64,000 nucleotides of DNA from Desulfobulbus_C sp964551175 (GTDB lineage Bacteria > Desulfobacterota > Desulfobulbia > Desulfobulbales > Desulfobulbaceae): the NCBI GenBank assembly GCA_964551175.1, contig CAZKBZ010000003.1:10112-74111 (forward strand), in the 5' to 3' direction. The notes below the pieces were generated by a model, which did not search any database, was not told where the DNA came from, and saw only the letters and a program-made list of their open reading frames with translations. The position numbers were made by a program, and so were the translations under genes. The stretch's first letter is position 1. Each line of letters starts with the position of its first letter. This document shows, piece by piece, positions 52,901 to 61,515 of the stretch.

Positions 52901-53494
52901 TGCGTCGGAAGCAGTATCTTCAACCTCTTTGCTTTCAGCAAGAAAAGACTCCAGACCGGGGAGATCATCAATGCTTTCCTCTTCATCGGAGAGCCCGACC
53001 AGCAGAGCATTGCCTGCCTTCGGATCTTCACTGTCATCCTGATCGGCAAAAAGGATATCCTCCAGGGAAAGAGTTTCCTCCTGTACCGGGGCCTTAACTG
53101 TTGTCGATTGATCTAGAAATGTATCGACAAGACTGGTTGTGGTTTCAAGAAGCTCGCTTCCGACGGCATCGTCACCGGGAAGTGAGTCAAAGTATTTTTC
53201 AAAGGCTTCGACAACAGTGAAAAGTGTATTGATCAGTTCGGAGTTCCACTCATTTTTGCCGGCGAGAATATCGTTAATGATATTTTCAAGAAGCAAGGCA
53301 CTTTTACTCAGATCGGACAGGCCAACCATGGAGGAGGCTCCGTTGATCGTATGAGTCAGGCGGTGAAGTTCCTCTGCAGCATGCGAGTCGTTTTGATCCA
53401 GCCTGAGCGCATTGAGATGACCCTTCATGGCCGGCAAATAACTCTTTACCTCATTGACGAGTTCATCCAGTATTGATTTCTCTTCAACTTCCAT
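49991..53494 (-). CDS. cheA: Chemosensory hybrid histidine kinase (CheA/PilL/ChpA-type)
   Basis: 1167 residues. Three HPt domains, each with its histidine: HRLTHTINGASSMVG (His48), RRGVHTLKGAAAVVG and YRAVHGIKGGAAVIG. Acidic, low-complexity linkers separate the first two. Then come a helical dimerisation segment (about 600-740), the CheA-type HATPase (MHMLRNAVDHGIENKKDRQ; SGRGVGMDVVRNG), a CheW-like regulatory domain (PIVVAQLPALIVSFGDQTFALP) and a C-terminal receiver (FADDSISIRKVLDKF, LIILDIEMPRMNG, FVTKPF). Multiple HPt domains with a terminal receiver mark the Pil-Chp class, often controlling type IV pili or cyclic nucleotides rather than flagella. GGAGG lies seven bases before the ATG. Confidence 0.94.
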   Translation of the reverse strand: MEVEEKSILDELVNEVKSYLPAMKGHLNALRLDQNDSHAAEELHRLTHTINGASSMVGLSDLSKSALLLENIINDILAGKNEWNSELINTLFTVVEAFEKYFDSLPGDDAVGSELLETTTSLVDTFLDQSTTVKAPVQEETLSLEDILFADQDDSEDPKAGNALLVGLSDEEESIDDLPGLESFLAESKEVEDTASDAADPADGNEPEAAENKSFQAESSDITPPDPEPQQQPSSFEQEMRESFLEEASEHLSILNTELNVLESEIIEPAAITESIKKRLHIIRRGVHTLKGAAAVVGIETVAAWGHSFEDFLDWLHDDAQRVSPDLIGSMIDGTELLDGLVEDPNLETDQITGELLARFKQFMENDSRQIKDTTSQPPEPQPETAKNESAIDTELQQSFDDESEEYLEGIGRQLNLLARIVQEPTVIDKELLHILKTIYRAVHGIKGGAAVIGHTTMVEWAGEFETFLDSLLTRTEALTAEIVTAMVQASDVLEHFCEQPDIDQTRRMHEIRKSFVTVLQKPEKDGPLFSESASPQPTRHQANNDEQITIRPRQTRSTNTLLRKKTLRVRGDKLERISGLGGDLSINLGSFENSDHSMQTIFSDFSMVLQRFKGIASSLEAGYELATIPHFGTMEGPGHDNNSLLDEFDPLELDRYSELNILIRSMQEAVLDLESIMDQGQGIRQTWHRAVERQNKLVSEVQTAIQSIQMTPFSTLANRLYRTVREASRATKKNVRLVIEGGSIEMDTHVWDVLADPLMHMLRNAVDHGIENKKDRQIAGKPDQATIRIHCTRRGSHFVLRLSDDGSGLNYDAIRARAGKLYPDMDTENMGRGELAALIFRQGFSVRTKVSNISGRGVGMDVVRNGLELLNGNIEVKSARGAGVEFIISIPIVVAQLPALIVSFGDQTFALPMSDINRIIRIPVQDAKGQTLVIKGKTIPVLRPAEIFQITAPGLQGTDHASSQLGILAEIADKQCILIADQILGRKEIVLKNLSQPLDNIPFIAGATIMGDGSLIPILKIEDLLNAEQPKSVSTETGQKETEEKKLSVLFADDSISIRKVLDKFISYHGWLPIAAHDGVDAMEKVREHRPDLIILDIEMPRMNGFEVLQSLQSQAGYRDIPVLMLTSRTAGKYREKATTLGARGFVTKPFKDQDLKALITTLTQQ

Positions 53495-53698
53495 CTACTG
53501 CCTCCTCAGGCAACCGGGAACAATTCCCTGCCGCAGTTTTTTCCGGGGTATGGTTAACCTTCCCTGTTGCAGTTTCTGATCGATCAACGCCATGGGCTTT
53601 TTCCAGCTCATGCGCACGGGTCCGGTCTGCCCGGATCCTCTTAGTCTGCAATTGTTACTGCTAATCTGTCTGGTTCGAATATCCATTGTCGGGGATGC

Positions 53699-54277
53699 TT
53701 AATTTGCAATGTGCTGTAACTTTTTAGAGGAGAGAAAACCTTCCAGGTCAAACAGGGCCAGGGATTGCCACTTTCCATCCTGTTCGTACCATGCCTGTCC
53801 AGACAGAAATGGAGTAAAAGGAACATCTTCAGCCGGGCTGATCTGTTCCGGTTTACGCTGGTAAAGAATTCTTGTGTGCAGGATTCGCTTAACAGTGACT
53901 GCCAGTTGCTGAGAGTCCTTGCTGACCATAAGAAATGATTGTCTGCCCGCAGAAAGCGGTGGCGCAAGCTCCAGGAAATTTCCAAGATCAACAACTGAAA
54001 CAATATGCCCCCTGATATTGGCTATTCCAGGTAACCAGGCCGGGAGCAGGGGAAGCTGCCGGATGGAAGACAATTCACCTGCCTCGATAACGGAAGAGAG
54101 CTTGATGGCCATTTCAGTACCGGCCACCTGGACGCAGATAAAACGTCCCAGTTGCTTAAGGTTATCATCCGCTGGATTTTCAGGCTGCTCTCCATCCTGT
54201 TTCAACCCTGCCGAAATCTCTGCATTGATTGTCGACGTCAGTTCCTGAAGAGTCATTTTCTGGTTTTCACCATTCAT
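53699..54277 (-). CDS. CheW-like protein (PilI-type)
   Basis: 192 residues. A flexible N-terminal 40 residues, then a standard CheW domain: RFICVQVAGTEMAIKLSSVIEAGE, LPLLPAWLPGIANIRGHIVSVVDLGNFL (the conserved P-x-WLPGIANIRG signature) and LAVTVKRILHTRIL. The GIANIRG segment is the receptor/kinase contact in PilI-type adaptors. It lies immediately upstream of cheA/pilL, with a 204-base spacer. It is the better-conserved of the two CheW proteins and is probably the main coupling protein of the set. Confidence 0.92.
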   Translation of the reverse strand: MNGENQKMTLQELTSTINAEISAGLKQDGEQPENPADDNLKQLGRFICVQVAGTEMAIKLSSVIEAGELSSIRQLPLLPAWLPGIANIRGHIVSVVDLGNFLELAPPLSAGRQSFLMVSKDSQQLAVTVKRILHTRILYQRKPEQISPAEDVPFTPFLSGQAWYEQDGKWQSLALFDLEGFLSSKKLQHIAN

Positions 54278-54371
54278 ACTTCATGGTCCTCGTGATAGTC
54301 TCAGTGACTCAGTTGAAGAAACAGAGCCATAATTTCGGTTCGTTGTGTGTGGCAGTTCAGTGGTGCTGTCT

Positions 54372-54740
54372 TTAGGAGAGGCATTTGTGTATTGCTTCCA
54401 GGAGCAGTTTTTTTTCAAAGGGTTTGGTCAGATATACGTCGGCCCCTTGTTTTTTACCCCAGAACTCATCTGCTTTCTGATTCTTGCTGGTTAACAGGAT
54501 CACCGGGACATGTTTGAAATCAGCAGAAGATTTCAGTGTTCTGCATGCCTGGAAACCATCCATATTCGGCATGACCACATCCATGACAATCAAGTCAGGC
54601 TTCTGCGCCACAACTGTTTTCAAGGCTTTCTGTCCGTCGTCTGCCGTAATGATCGTGCAGTCCAGATCCTGCAGAGCAGACAGAATCAGTTTCAATTCCG
54701 TGGGACTGTCATCTACAACAAGTATTTTTTTAGTTGCCAT
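54372..54740 (-). CDS. Single-domain response regulator (PilG/PilH-like)
   Basis: A 122-residue stand-alone receiver: KILVVDDSPTELKLIL (acidic pair), LIVMDVVMPNMDGFQAC (phosphorylated Asp), VILLTSKNQKADEFWGKKQGADVYLTKPFEKK (Thr/Ser and Lys). The ADEFWGKKQGAD stretch after the beta4 strand is characteristic of the PilH-type receivers of pilus chemosensory systems. It is the likely phosphate acceptor of the CheA/PilL kinase encoded just downstream. Confidence 0.94.
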   Translation of the reverse strand: MATKKILVVDDSPTELKLILSALQDLDCTIITADDGQKALKTVVAQKPDLIVMDVVMPNMDGFQACRTLKSSADFKHVPVILLTSKNQKADEFWGKKQGADVYLTKPFEKKLLLEAIHKCLS

Positions 54741-54846
54741 GGTTTTCTCTCTTTCCTCTGTTAGTGGAGCATAAATGGATCTGTCTGGTTCAGAAAATCA
54801 AACACAAGAACAGGACAGAATATTGTATTTTGATATCAATATCGAA

Positions 54847-56589
54847 TCAGTCCGATGGCAGATGTTTAGCTACCTCGTTTAACAGAATTCTTGGTTCAAA
54901 AGGTTTGGTCAGGTAAGCACTGGCCGCTGAAAAACGTCCTTTGATCTTATCGCGAAACCGGTCTTTGCTGGTGAGCATGATTACAGGCACTTTTTTGAAA
55001 TTATGATTCTTTTTCAGGAGAGACAGTATCCCGTATCCATCAAGTGTGGGCAGCATGACATCAAGCAGAACAAGGTCAGGCCGCTCATCATTAAGTTTTG
55101 TCAGAGCCTCAACCCCGTCTGCTGCCTCCACAACCCTGTAGTCATGTGCCTCAAGGGTCATCTTAATGACTTTTCTGGTGGTGGGGCTGTCTTCTACTAC
55201 AAGCACCTTTTTTCCGGATGACAATGTATCATCTGATGCAATGGATGCCGGCGGTTCACCCTTAGCTTTGTCATCATTTGTGGTCAGGTGGTGAGAAGCA
55301 ATGTATGTTAGAATCCGCTGCACCGTTTTCGTATACATATTTTCCGAGGTCCCTATACACTCCTGGATCTGCTCGAAATATGTCAGTGCTTCGTCAAAAT
55401 TATTGAGGTTCAGCTGTGCCATTCCGGCATAAAACAGCACGGGAATATTGAGTTCTCTGGTGAGTACGGACCTGAACCGCTGGAGTGCCTGGTCCAGTTC
55501 CTGCCGGTTTGCGTCCCTGCCGAGCTGCTGGAAGATATCCTCTGTAATAACCACATAAGCGCGGCAATGGGGACATTGGGTTGCCTTGGGGTCCAGAGGG
55601 GCAAAACAGAACGGACAGCGAATGATTTTTTCACCGCAAAACTTGGCTGCAGTGTGAAATTTTCGGATCTCCCTGTCTACCCTTTTGCTTGTCGAAGCAA
55701 GTTTAAATACTTTCTGCAGGATGATTTTTGTTTTCTTTTTGCTGCTCATGCATCGCGAGAGCCACAGCCAGCCTTCGACGCAGGTATTTTCTTTTTGCAG
55801 CAGGGTTATGAGTGGTTTTTGAGCTTTGGTGAAATGGAGTCCCGCGCACAAACGAATACCCTTTTCCAGCAGTTGCCGATCAATCTGATCTGTATCCCCC
55901 TGATGTGCGTCCGTCTGCTCATCTTTGAGGCGCATGGCTTCAAGAATCAGTCCCTGGAGGCCGGTATGAATCGTCCGGGCCGGAACAGGATCCTGGAGGC
56001 CGGGCCGGTATACTGTTTGAACCTGTTCCTGTCCCAGGAGTTTGAGCGCGGCTTTTTCCCCAGCAGTATCAGCGGATTGGGCGTGGATCAATTCTCCATC
56101 CAGGAAAAAAAGTTTCCCTATTTTGTTTGCCCGCTCACTTAACAAAAGCTCACAGGTCTTGTGCTCTGCTTCAATAATCTGGATCAGTCCCGTCAGTGAA
56201 ACACCACCCAGTGCCCCCTGTTTTGAGCCCTGTTCAAGCCCATTGAGAATGGAAATACCAAGCTCTTCAGGGTCCACGGGTTTTTGATGGAATTTTATAA
56301 TAGTATCGGAAAGTTTCTGTGCCAGTCCGGGGATATTGTATGAGGTCAGGACAATACAGGGCAGAGATGGATAATTGGATGAAATATGGGACAGCAGGGA
56401 AAGCCCATCCATCCGGGGCATTTTTATGTCCGTAACCAGGAGATGAAAATTGTCCTTCTCAAGAAGTGTAATTGCCTGTTCACCATTTTCGGCAAAAAAG
56501 ACCTCAAATGAGTTTTTGAACTTTTGTAATGTAACGCTCAGAAGATGCTGCAGACTGAGGTCATCATCAACAATCAATACTTTTGGCAT
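54847..56589 (-). CDS. Double-receiver protein with PATAN-like, zinc-ribbon and TPR segments
   Basis: 580 residues. Receiver 1 (PKVLIVDDDLSLQHLL, LLVTDIKMPRMDGL, KFHQKPVDPEEL); a PATAN/DUF4388-like domain (SLTGLIQIIEAEHKTCELLL, GKLFFLDGELIHAQSA); a helical region; a zinc ribbon (CPFCFAPLDPKATQCPHC); a TPR-like hairpin (VLFYAGMAQLNLNNFDEALTYFEQI); and receiver 2 (KVLVVEDSPTTRKVIK, LVLLDVMLPTLDGYG, YLTKPFEP). PATAN domains mediate protein contacts in bacterial motility and polarity regulators. The ATG at 56589 is preferred because GAGGA lies about seven bases before it; an in-frame ATG at 56595 abuts that site. It is a probable second output of the chemosensory kinase. Confidence 0.88.
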   Translation of the reverse strand: MPKVLIVDDDLSLQHLLSVTLQKFKNSFEVFFAENGEQAITLLEKDNFHLLVTDIKMPRMDGLSLLSHISSNYPSLPCIVLTSYNIPGLAQKLSDTIIKFHQKPVDPEELGISILNGLEQGSKQGALGGVSLTGLIQIIEAEHKTCELLLSERANKIGKLFFLDGELIHAQSADTAGEKAALKLLGQEQVQTVYRPGLQDPVPARTIHTGLQGLILEAMRLKDEQTDAHQGDTDQIDRQLLEKGIRLCAGLHFTKAQKPLITLLQKENTCVEGWLWLSRCMSSKKKTKIILQKVFKLASTSKRVDREIRKFHTAAKFCGEKIIRCPFCFAPLDPKATQCPHCRAYVVITEDIFQQLGRDANRQELDQALQRFRSVLTRELNIPVLFYAGMAQLNLNNFDEALTYFEQIQECIGTSENMYTKTVQRILTYIASHHLTTNDDKAKGEPPASIASDDTLSSGKKVLVVEDSPTTRKVIKMTLEAHDYRVVEAADGVEALTKLNDERPDLVLLDVMLPTLDGYGILSLLKKNHNFKKVPVIMLTSKDRFRDKIKGRFSAASAYLTKPFEPRILLNEVAKHLPSD

Positions 56590-56625
56590 ATTCATTTCCT
56601 CACTGCAGTGGGGTACATGGTAAGA

Positions 56626-56949
56626 CTATTTTTTCGATGAATGTTTTTCTGCAAGGGAAACATCCCAATTCACATCGTTCATGCACGACCCCAGGCAGTC
56701 ATTGAGCAACGCTTCAAGTTTTGCACAGTTTCCTTCTATCTTGTTGAGAAAGATAATAGTTTTGTGGTCCAGAGTTTGTACTTTCCTCAGTTTCAGGAGT
56801 TCTATATTGGCCAGTATGGATTGAATGCATCCCCGCATTTCAAAGTCCAGGGCATGATTGAGAGCGTGATGAGAACTTTGTTTATGATAGTGTCCCTTTT
56901 CAGAATCATTTGTGCTGTCACATCTGTTTGTATTGCCTCCATGTGTCAT
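56626..56949 (-). CDS. Small DHp-like helical protein without the phospho-histidine
   Basis: A 107-residue protein. A His/Asn-rich, probably disordered start (to about residue 32) is followed by a helical hairpin resembling the dimerisation domain of histidine kinases: LDFEMRGCIQSILANIELL, then FLNKIEGNCAKLEALLNDCL. In kinases the first helix would read xxHE(L/I)RTPL; here the position of the histidine is Phe and the following residues are EMRG. It cannot be a phosphotransferase by the normal route. The 5' side runs close to an assembly gap, so the protein may be longer. It lies directly upstream of the double-receiver gene and could bind or dock a receiver domain. Confidence 0.5.
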   Translation of the reverse strand: MTHGGNTNRCDSTNDSEKGHYHKQSSHHALNHALDFEMRGCIQSILANIELLKLRKVQTLDHKTIIFLNKIEGNCAKLEALLNDCLGSCMNDVNWDVSLAEKHSSKK

Positions 56950-56971
56950 CCCGTCCTTTGCAGGCGGGACG

Positions 56972-57071
56972 NNNNNNNNNNNNNNNNNNNNNNNNNNNNN
57001 NNNNNNNNNNNNNNNNNNNNNNNNNNNNNNNNNNNNNNNNNNNNNNNNNNNNNNNNNNNNNNNNNNNNNNN
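56972..57071. other. Assembly gap (100 N) next to a short inverted repeat
   Basis: The sequence before the gap, CCCGTCCTTTGCAGGCGGGACG (56952-56971 area), can fold as CCCGTCC with GGCGGG. Assembly breaks often fall at such repeats. No duplicated flank is visible here, so the real gap length is unknown. Confidence 0.6.
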
Positions 57072-57161
57072 TGCAACAAAAGTTGACAAAACAAAACGGA
57101 CCTGCTGTTCAGGGGAGAATATTTTAAGGGAAAACAAGGGGTTGAAAATTGAAGGCGGCAA

Positions 57162-57195
57162 CTGCAACAAAGAGACATGAGCAACAAATGTTGCA
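57162..57195. promoter_or_regulatory. Inverted repeat downstream of the NtrC-type gene
   Basis: CTGCAACA (57162-57169) pairs with TGTTGCAG (57188-57195), and inside it GCAACA-AA-TGTTGC (57181-57194) is a second palindrome. GCAACAAA also appears at 57073. It may be a terminator of the minus-strand regulator gene or an operator for the genes after the gap. There is no T tract to support termination. Confidence 0.3.
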
Positions 57196-57253
57196 GGGAG
57201 GGGGTGCCGGTTGCTGAATACAAACGCAGGTATGGTTTTGGGAGTCTACCGTT

Positions 57254-58708
57254 TTATTGTTGAGGAGTGGGCAGGTTTTCCAGCAGTGCAGGTTGCTTTC
57301 TGATTCTTCTGTTCAGAGCCTGGCGGGAAATACCCAACAGACCGGCGGCAATGGATTGATTACCTTTCGCTTCCCTTAATGCCTCTCTGATCAACTGTCG
57401 TTCACAGTCCTTTAAGGTCGGGAACCGTCCATCACTGTAACGCATTGAGATGATATGGTCAGGTTGCGGGTCCATGGTGGCGCTCTCGGTCATCAGTTGA
57501 TTTCCGATAATTGTTTTAAAGTTTTTCAGAGATAATTTACCTGATCTGTGGCAACTGACAGCATCGTAGACCATTGCTCTCAGTTCTCTGATGTTGCCGG
57601 GGAAATGGTAGGTTGAAAGAAGATTGAACAATTCAGGCGGGGGGACGGGTTTTTTCTTGTTTAATCCCTTGGCCGCCTGGGATAGGAAGTGATCTAAAAG
57701 AGATGGAATATCATTCTTGCGTTCTCTCAGAGGTGGAATATGAATTTTATGGGCCAGCAGCCGGTAATAGAAATCTTTTCTGAACTTGTTTTCTGCGATG
57801 AGTTTTTGCAGATTTTTGTTGGTTGCACAGACAAGGCGGCTGTCGGTTGGAGTCAGGGAATCCGAGCCCAGGGGATAGTAGACTTTTTCCTGGAGAAGGC
57901 GCAACAGTTTAACCTGAGAAAGTTCCTGAAGGTCTCCAATTTCATCCAGAAACAACGTACCGGATGCTGCACGCGCAATGAGGCCGGTTCGGTCACTGTC
58001 AGCGCCGGAAAAAGCACCTTTACGGTGGCCGAACAGGGTATCGGAAAACAGGGTGTCATCCAGCCCGGCCACATTGACGGTAACGAATTGACCTTTTCTG
58101 CCGCTGGCATCGTGGATGGCACGGGCAATGAGTTCTTTTCCCGTGCCGGTTTCACCAGTGATAAGTACGGGCTCTCTTGAGGTGGCAATTGCTTCTATAT
58201 ACTTGAAAATAGAAAGCATTTTTTTGTTTATAGTGATGATGCCACGGAAAGCGGCTTCATCTTGAAGTCCGTCCTCAAGCAGGGATTTTTTTAACTTGCA
58301 AGCCTCTTCCCGCAGGGCGCACATCTCCAGTCCTTTTCTTAGTGAGGAGAGCAGGCGTGCCGGTTTGACCGGTTTTATCAGATAATCAATAGCACCATTC
58401 TTCATACACTCAATGACCGTGTCCATTTCATCGGATGAGGACATAATGATGATGCCGACTGCAGGGTGTTCTTTTGCTATAATGGCCAACAGTTCCTGAC
58501 CGGTGAGAAAGGGCATTGCCAGGTCTAGAACAATGATGGCAACATCCTGCTCTTTCAGGAATGGGCAGACTTCTCGACTGTCCGCCAGCGTAAAGACATT
58601 CTCAAATCCTTCTTTTTTGAGAATGGTTCTGCTTAAGTAAAGTGATTGCTCATCATCATCCACCAGTAATACAGAGCGGACGAATTCAGTTGCTTCGGGA
58701 ATCTTCAT
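57254..58708 (-). CDS. Sigma-54-dependent response regulator (NtrC family)
   Basis: 484 residues. The receiver domain (LLVDDDEQSLYLSR, IIVLDLAMPFLTG, YLIKPVKP) is followed by the AAA+ domain: ITGETGTGKELIARAIHDAS (Walker A), GAFSGADSD in the position of the GAFTGA sigma-54 contact loop, TLFLDEIGDL (Walker B), and FRKDFYYRLL with IPPLRERKNDIP. A Fis-type helix-turn-helix ends the protein (KGNQSIAAGLLGISRQALNRRI). The GAFTGA loop has Ser for Thr, a change found in some working activators. It is likely to activate a sigma-54 promoter, possibly in this cluster. No partner kinase is adjacent except the CHASE2 kinase upstream. Confidence 0.95.
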   Translation of the reverse strand: MKIPEATEFVRSVLLVDDDEQSLYLSRTILKKEGFENVFTLADSREVCPFLKEQDVAIIVLDLAMPFLTGQELLAIIAKEHPAVGIIIMSSSDEMDTVIECMKNGAIDYLIKPVKPARLLSSLRKGLEMCALREEACKLKKSLLEDGLQDEAAFRGIITINKKMLSIFKYIEAIATSREPVLITGETGTGKELIARAIHDASGRKGQFVTVNVAGLDDTLFSDTLFGHRKGAFSGADSDRTGLIARAASGTLFLDEIGDLQELSQVKLLRLLQEKVYYPLGSDSLTPTDSRLVCATNKNLQKLIAENKFRKDFYYRLLAHKIHIPPLRERKNDIPSLLDHFLSQAAKGLNKKKPVPPPELFNLLSTYHFPGNIRELRAMVYDAVSCHRSGKLSLKNFKTIIGNQLMTESATMDPQPDHIISMRYSDGRFPTLKDCERQLIREALREAKGNQSIAAGLLGISRQALNRRIRKQPALLENLPTPQQ

Positions 58709-59084
58709 CAGATTACGCGGAATAGCAGAACAATGATGCTGCTCCTGGCAATACGGAAAACATGATGTGATGTAACTGGATTCATTTTATGAAAAATGCT
58801 CATTTCTGTGAGATTATGTTCAGAATAATACAATAGTGGAAAAATGAAATCACCTATTTCTGCCCATCTTGAAAAAATCCTTTTTTCTCAGCCGGAGAAC
58901 CCGATTGTCCGGCAATCTCCGTCTTGTATTCGAATTTTCATCCCGGAAAGACCATGACAAGTCAGCAGGATAATTTACTGTCTGCCCTGAAGGCTACGTT
59001 TATCTGATTCGAACAGGGAACGGGATGTTGTAAGGTGTCCTTTTTTCAAGGTGTTTGTATCAGGTTACGATATTAATGAATATT
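58709..59084. other. Intergenic region between NtrC-type and CHASE2 kinase genes
   Basis: 376 bases with no credible gene. Several short AT-rich tracts on the minus strand could serve as a promoter for the NtrC-type gene, but no -35/-10 or -24/-12 pair stands out. It separates the RR-FecR-CHASE2 unit from the chemosensory block. Confidence 0.4.
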
Positions 59085-61388
59085 TTATGTTGAAGAAATC
59101 TGCTGTGGGTCTTCGGCGGAAATATCATGTTTGGGGAGGCTGAAACAGAAAGAGGCGCCTTCATGGATATGCGGGTCAAGGTAGAGTTCACCGCCATGCT
59201 GGTGTATGACTTCCCGGACAAAACATAATCCCAGGCCAAATCCTTCCTGCTTATGATCTTTGTTGCCCCGGTTGAATTTTTCAAAAACAGCCTGTTGCAT
59301 GTCAGCCGGAATTCCCGGTCCCTGGTCGATAACGCAGAAGATTATTTGCTGCTCTTCCTCTGTCAGTTGCAGGGTAATCCGGGTGTTCCGGGGGCTGAAT
59401 TTTACTGCATTGTCCAGAAGGTTGATAAGTGACTGGTTCAGAAGGGAAAAGTCACCAATGAGTACTGTTGCACAGGAGGGCACATCCGTGATCAGGTCGA
59501 TGGATTTTTTTTCAGCCACAGAGGATATCGCCTGGACAGCTTCGCGGACAAGATGAAGGGGGTCAAAGGGGAGTTTGAGAATGTTCCGGCGTCCATGTTC
59601 CAGACGGGCGATATCCAGAAAATGTTCTATCAGTTTTTTCATGCGAACCGTCTGGGCAAGAATCTTGTCTATTTGCTGTTTTTCATGCCCCTTCAGGTTT
59701 TCAGACAGCATCTCACCATAACCGAGCATGACTGTGAGCGGCAGTTTGAGTTCGTGGGATACAATGGACAGAATTTCATCTTTAAGAAGTTCAAGCTCCT
59801 TGATTTCTGTAATGTCCGTCAGGATTGCAAGCATACCATTGAATTCCACATCTCCAGCCGTAATCCCATGCAGCTGGACGCGGAAATATTTTTTTCGACC
59901 CGCCGCCTCCAGACAGACATCAGCTACCGTTTCCTGAATCAGGTCATCCTTTATTACCGGGTTATCGGCTTGTGTCTGCTGCTTCCGCAGTATGGTGTAA
60001 AAGCTGCCGAGAGTCGGCAAATCCGAATCATCAGGTGATACACGTTGCCATAACTCTTTGAACATGCTGTTTGCAAGAATGACCATTTCGCTGCCGCTAT
60101 CCCAGAGAATAAGAGGAGGGAGATCTTCACGGAGCAGTTTTTCAATGAAAAGATGTTGCAGACTGAGTGTCTTAATTCCGGCCTGCAGATGAAACAGATC
60201 AAGCCTGGTACCGGTACGGGACGGAAGGGATGACTGGAGAAAAAAATGAGGGGGCACATTGGCGTACAGATTCTGCATCTGCTCCTGCAGTTGTTCGTCG
60301 ATGCGGGCGACTTCCGAGAAAATGACATTCGCTGTCCGGATACGTTCACTGATGAGGTATACAAGAAAGATAATGAGCAGAAAAACAATGGGTTTGGATG
60401 GATCAAGGTAAAGAGATCGGTGAAAGAACAATATGGAGCATCCTGCTGTCAGCACTGTAAAAGCCATGTTGATCAGGATATTCCACTGCACGTTCATTTT
60501 CGGCCAGATAAAAAGGCTCAGGAGTACGACTCCCATCAGTCCAAGCCATGGAAAGATGATGACTTCCACAAGCAGATTATTGTCCAGGATATTGCTGAGA
60601 ACTGTTGCCTGGATCTCCACCCCCGGCATGGGGTATGAGAGGCTGAAGGGAGTTACATGGGAATCGCCAAGTCCAAGGGCAGCCGCCCCGATCAGGATAA
60701 ACCGATTTTGGAAAAATTGTTCCGAGTACACGCCTGCAAGTACATCGGAATAGGAGAGGTATAGAAATGTTCCTTCGGGGCCGTAAAAATTGATGAATGT
60801 GTGTTTTCCCTCAAAATCCGTTTGCGGAAGAGGTGTAGCGAAATCCGCCATAACCCGTGCCAGAAGGACAAGGTCGGAATGCTTATTGAGGTAAACAGGA
60901 TTGATACGGCGTACTACTCCCTGATTATCCAGAACTGTTTCGATGAGACCTTTGGCACGGTAATGGCGCAGCGTTGGGGACGGCTCCTGGATCCGGCTGC
61001 GAAAATCATGGGCCACGCCCAGAATCACAGGCGGTGCCGCAGCAAAGGCATGGCTGAGGGTCTCATCCTGACTGGTGGGTTCACTGAACAGAATATCAAA
61101 GCCGATCACCTGCGCCTTTCCCAGCTTTGAGAGTAATTCGGCATGCAGTTTACGTTGAAACGGCCAGGTACCCAGCTGTTCAAGGCTGTCCTCATCAATG
61201 CCGATTATGATGATCTCCTGATTAGGCTTTGCAGGACCACGCAGCATAAAGAGAAAATCAAGGGCTTGTCCGGAAAGGGCAGGAGCCAGCCCGCTCATCA
61301 TAAACAAAGCAAAGATGGTGCCGGCGATGATGGGAACAAGGAGACGATGCAGGGTATCATCAGGAAGAGTAAAATTTTTGATTGACAT
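59085..61388 (-). CDS. CHASE2-PAS sensor histidine kinase
   Basis: 767 residues. An N-terminal membrane helix (about 14-36) is followed by an extracytoplasmic CHASE2 domain (about 40-290; LDFLFMLRGPAKPNQEIIIIGIDEDSL, IGFDILFSEPTSQD, FINFYGPEGTFLYLSYSDVL). Three membrane helices follow (about 295-370), then a PAS-like segment (LILWDSGSEMVILANSMFKELW), HisKA with His in SIVSHELKLPLTVMLGYGEM, and HATPase (LINLLDNAVKFSP, DQGPGIPAD, GFGLGLCFVREVIHQHGG). The kinase core is intact. It follows the LysM-FecR gene by 127 bases; CHASE2 kinases are often paired with FecR-domain proteins, suggesting a joint periplasmic sensing unit. Confidence 0.94.
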   Translation of the reverse strand: MSIKNFTLPDDTLHRLLVPIIAGTIFALFMMSGLAPALSGQALDFLFMLRGPAKPNQEIIIIGIDEDSLEQLGTWPFQRKLHAELLSKLGKAQVIGFDILFSEPTSQDETLSHAFAAAPPVILGVAHDFRSRIQEPSPTLRHYRAKGLIETVLDNQGVVRRINPVYLNKHSDLVLLARVMADFATPLPQTDFEGKHTFINFYGPEGTFLYLSYSDVLAGVYSEQFFQNRFILIGAAALGLGDSHVTPFSLSYPMPGVEIQATVLSNILDNNLLVEVIIFPWLGLMGVVLLSLFIWPKMNVQWNILINMAFTVLTAGCSILFFHRSLYLDPSKPIVFLLIIFLVYLISERIRTANVIFSEVARIDEQLQEQMQNLYANVPPHFFLQSSLPSRTGTRLDLFHLQAGIKTLSLQHLFIEKLLREDLPPLILWDSGSEMVILANSMFKELWQRVSPDDSDLPTLGSFYTILRKQQTQADNPVIKDDLIQETVADVCLEAAGRKKYFRVQLHGITAGDVEFNGMLAILTDITEIKELELLKDEILSIVSHELKLPLTVMLGYGEMLSENLKGHEKQQIDKILAQTVRMKKLIEHFLDIARLEHGRRNILKLPFDPLHLVREAVQAISSVAEKKSIDLITDVPSCATVLIGDFSLLNQSLINLLDNAVKFSPRNTRITLQLTEEEQQIIFCVIDQGPGIPADMQQAVFEKFNRGNKDHKQEGFGLGLCFVREVIHQHGGELYLDPHIHEGASFCFSLPKHDISAEDPQQISST

Positions 61389-61515
61389 GGCTGGTTTCCC
61401 TGCAGAGGAAAGAAATATGCACCGTTAGGGGCGCCTGTCGGCTGAAAGAAAGGCCTGATTCCGATCCTGGAGGTTTACCAGTGTCAGAGCGGATGCTGCC
61501 GGGGGAATAACCAGG

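Noticed and set aside
53495..53686. 63-residue minus-strand ORF between cheW and cheA/pilL
   Set aside because: Very basic, without domain features, and its end coincides with the cheA ribosome site. Treated as spacer, although translation cannot be ruled out.
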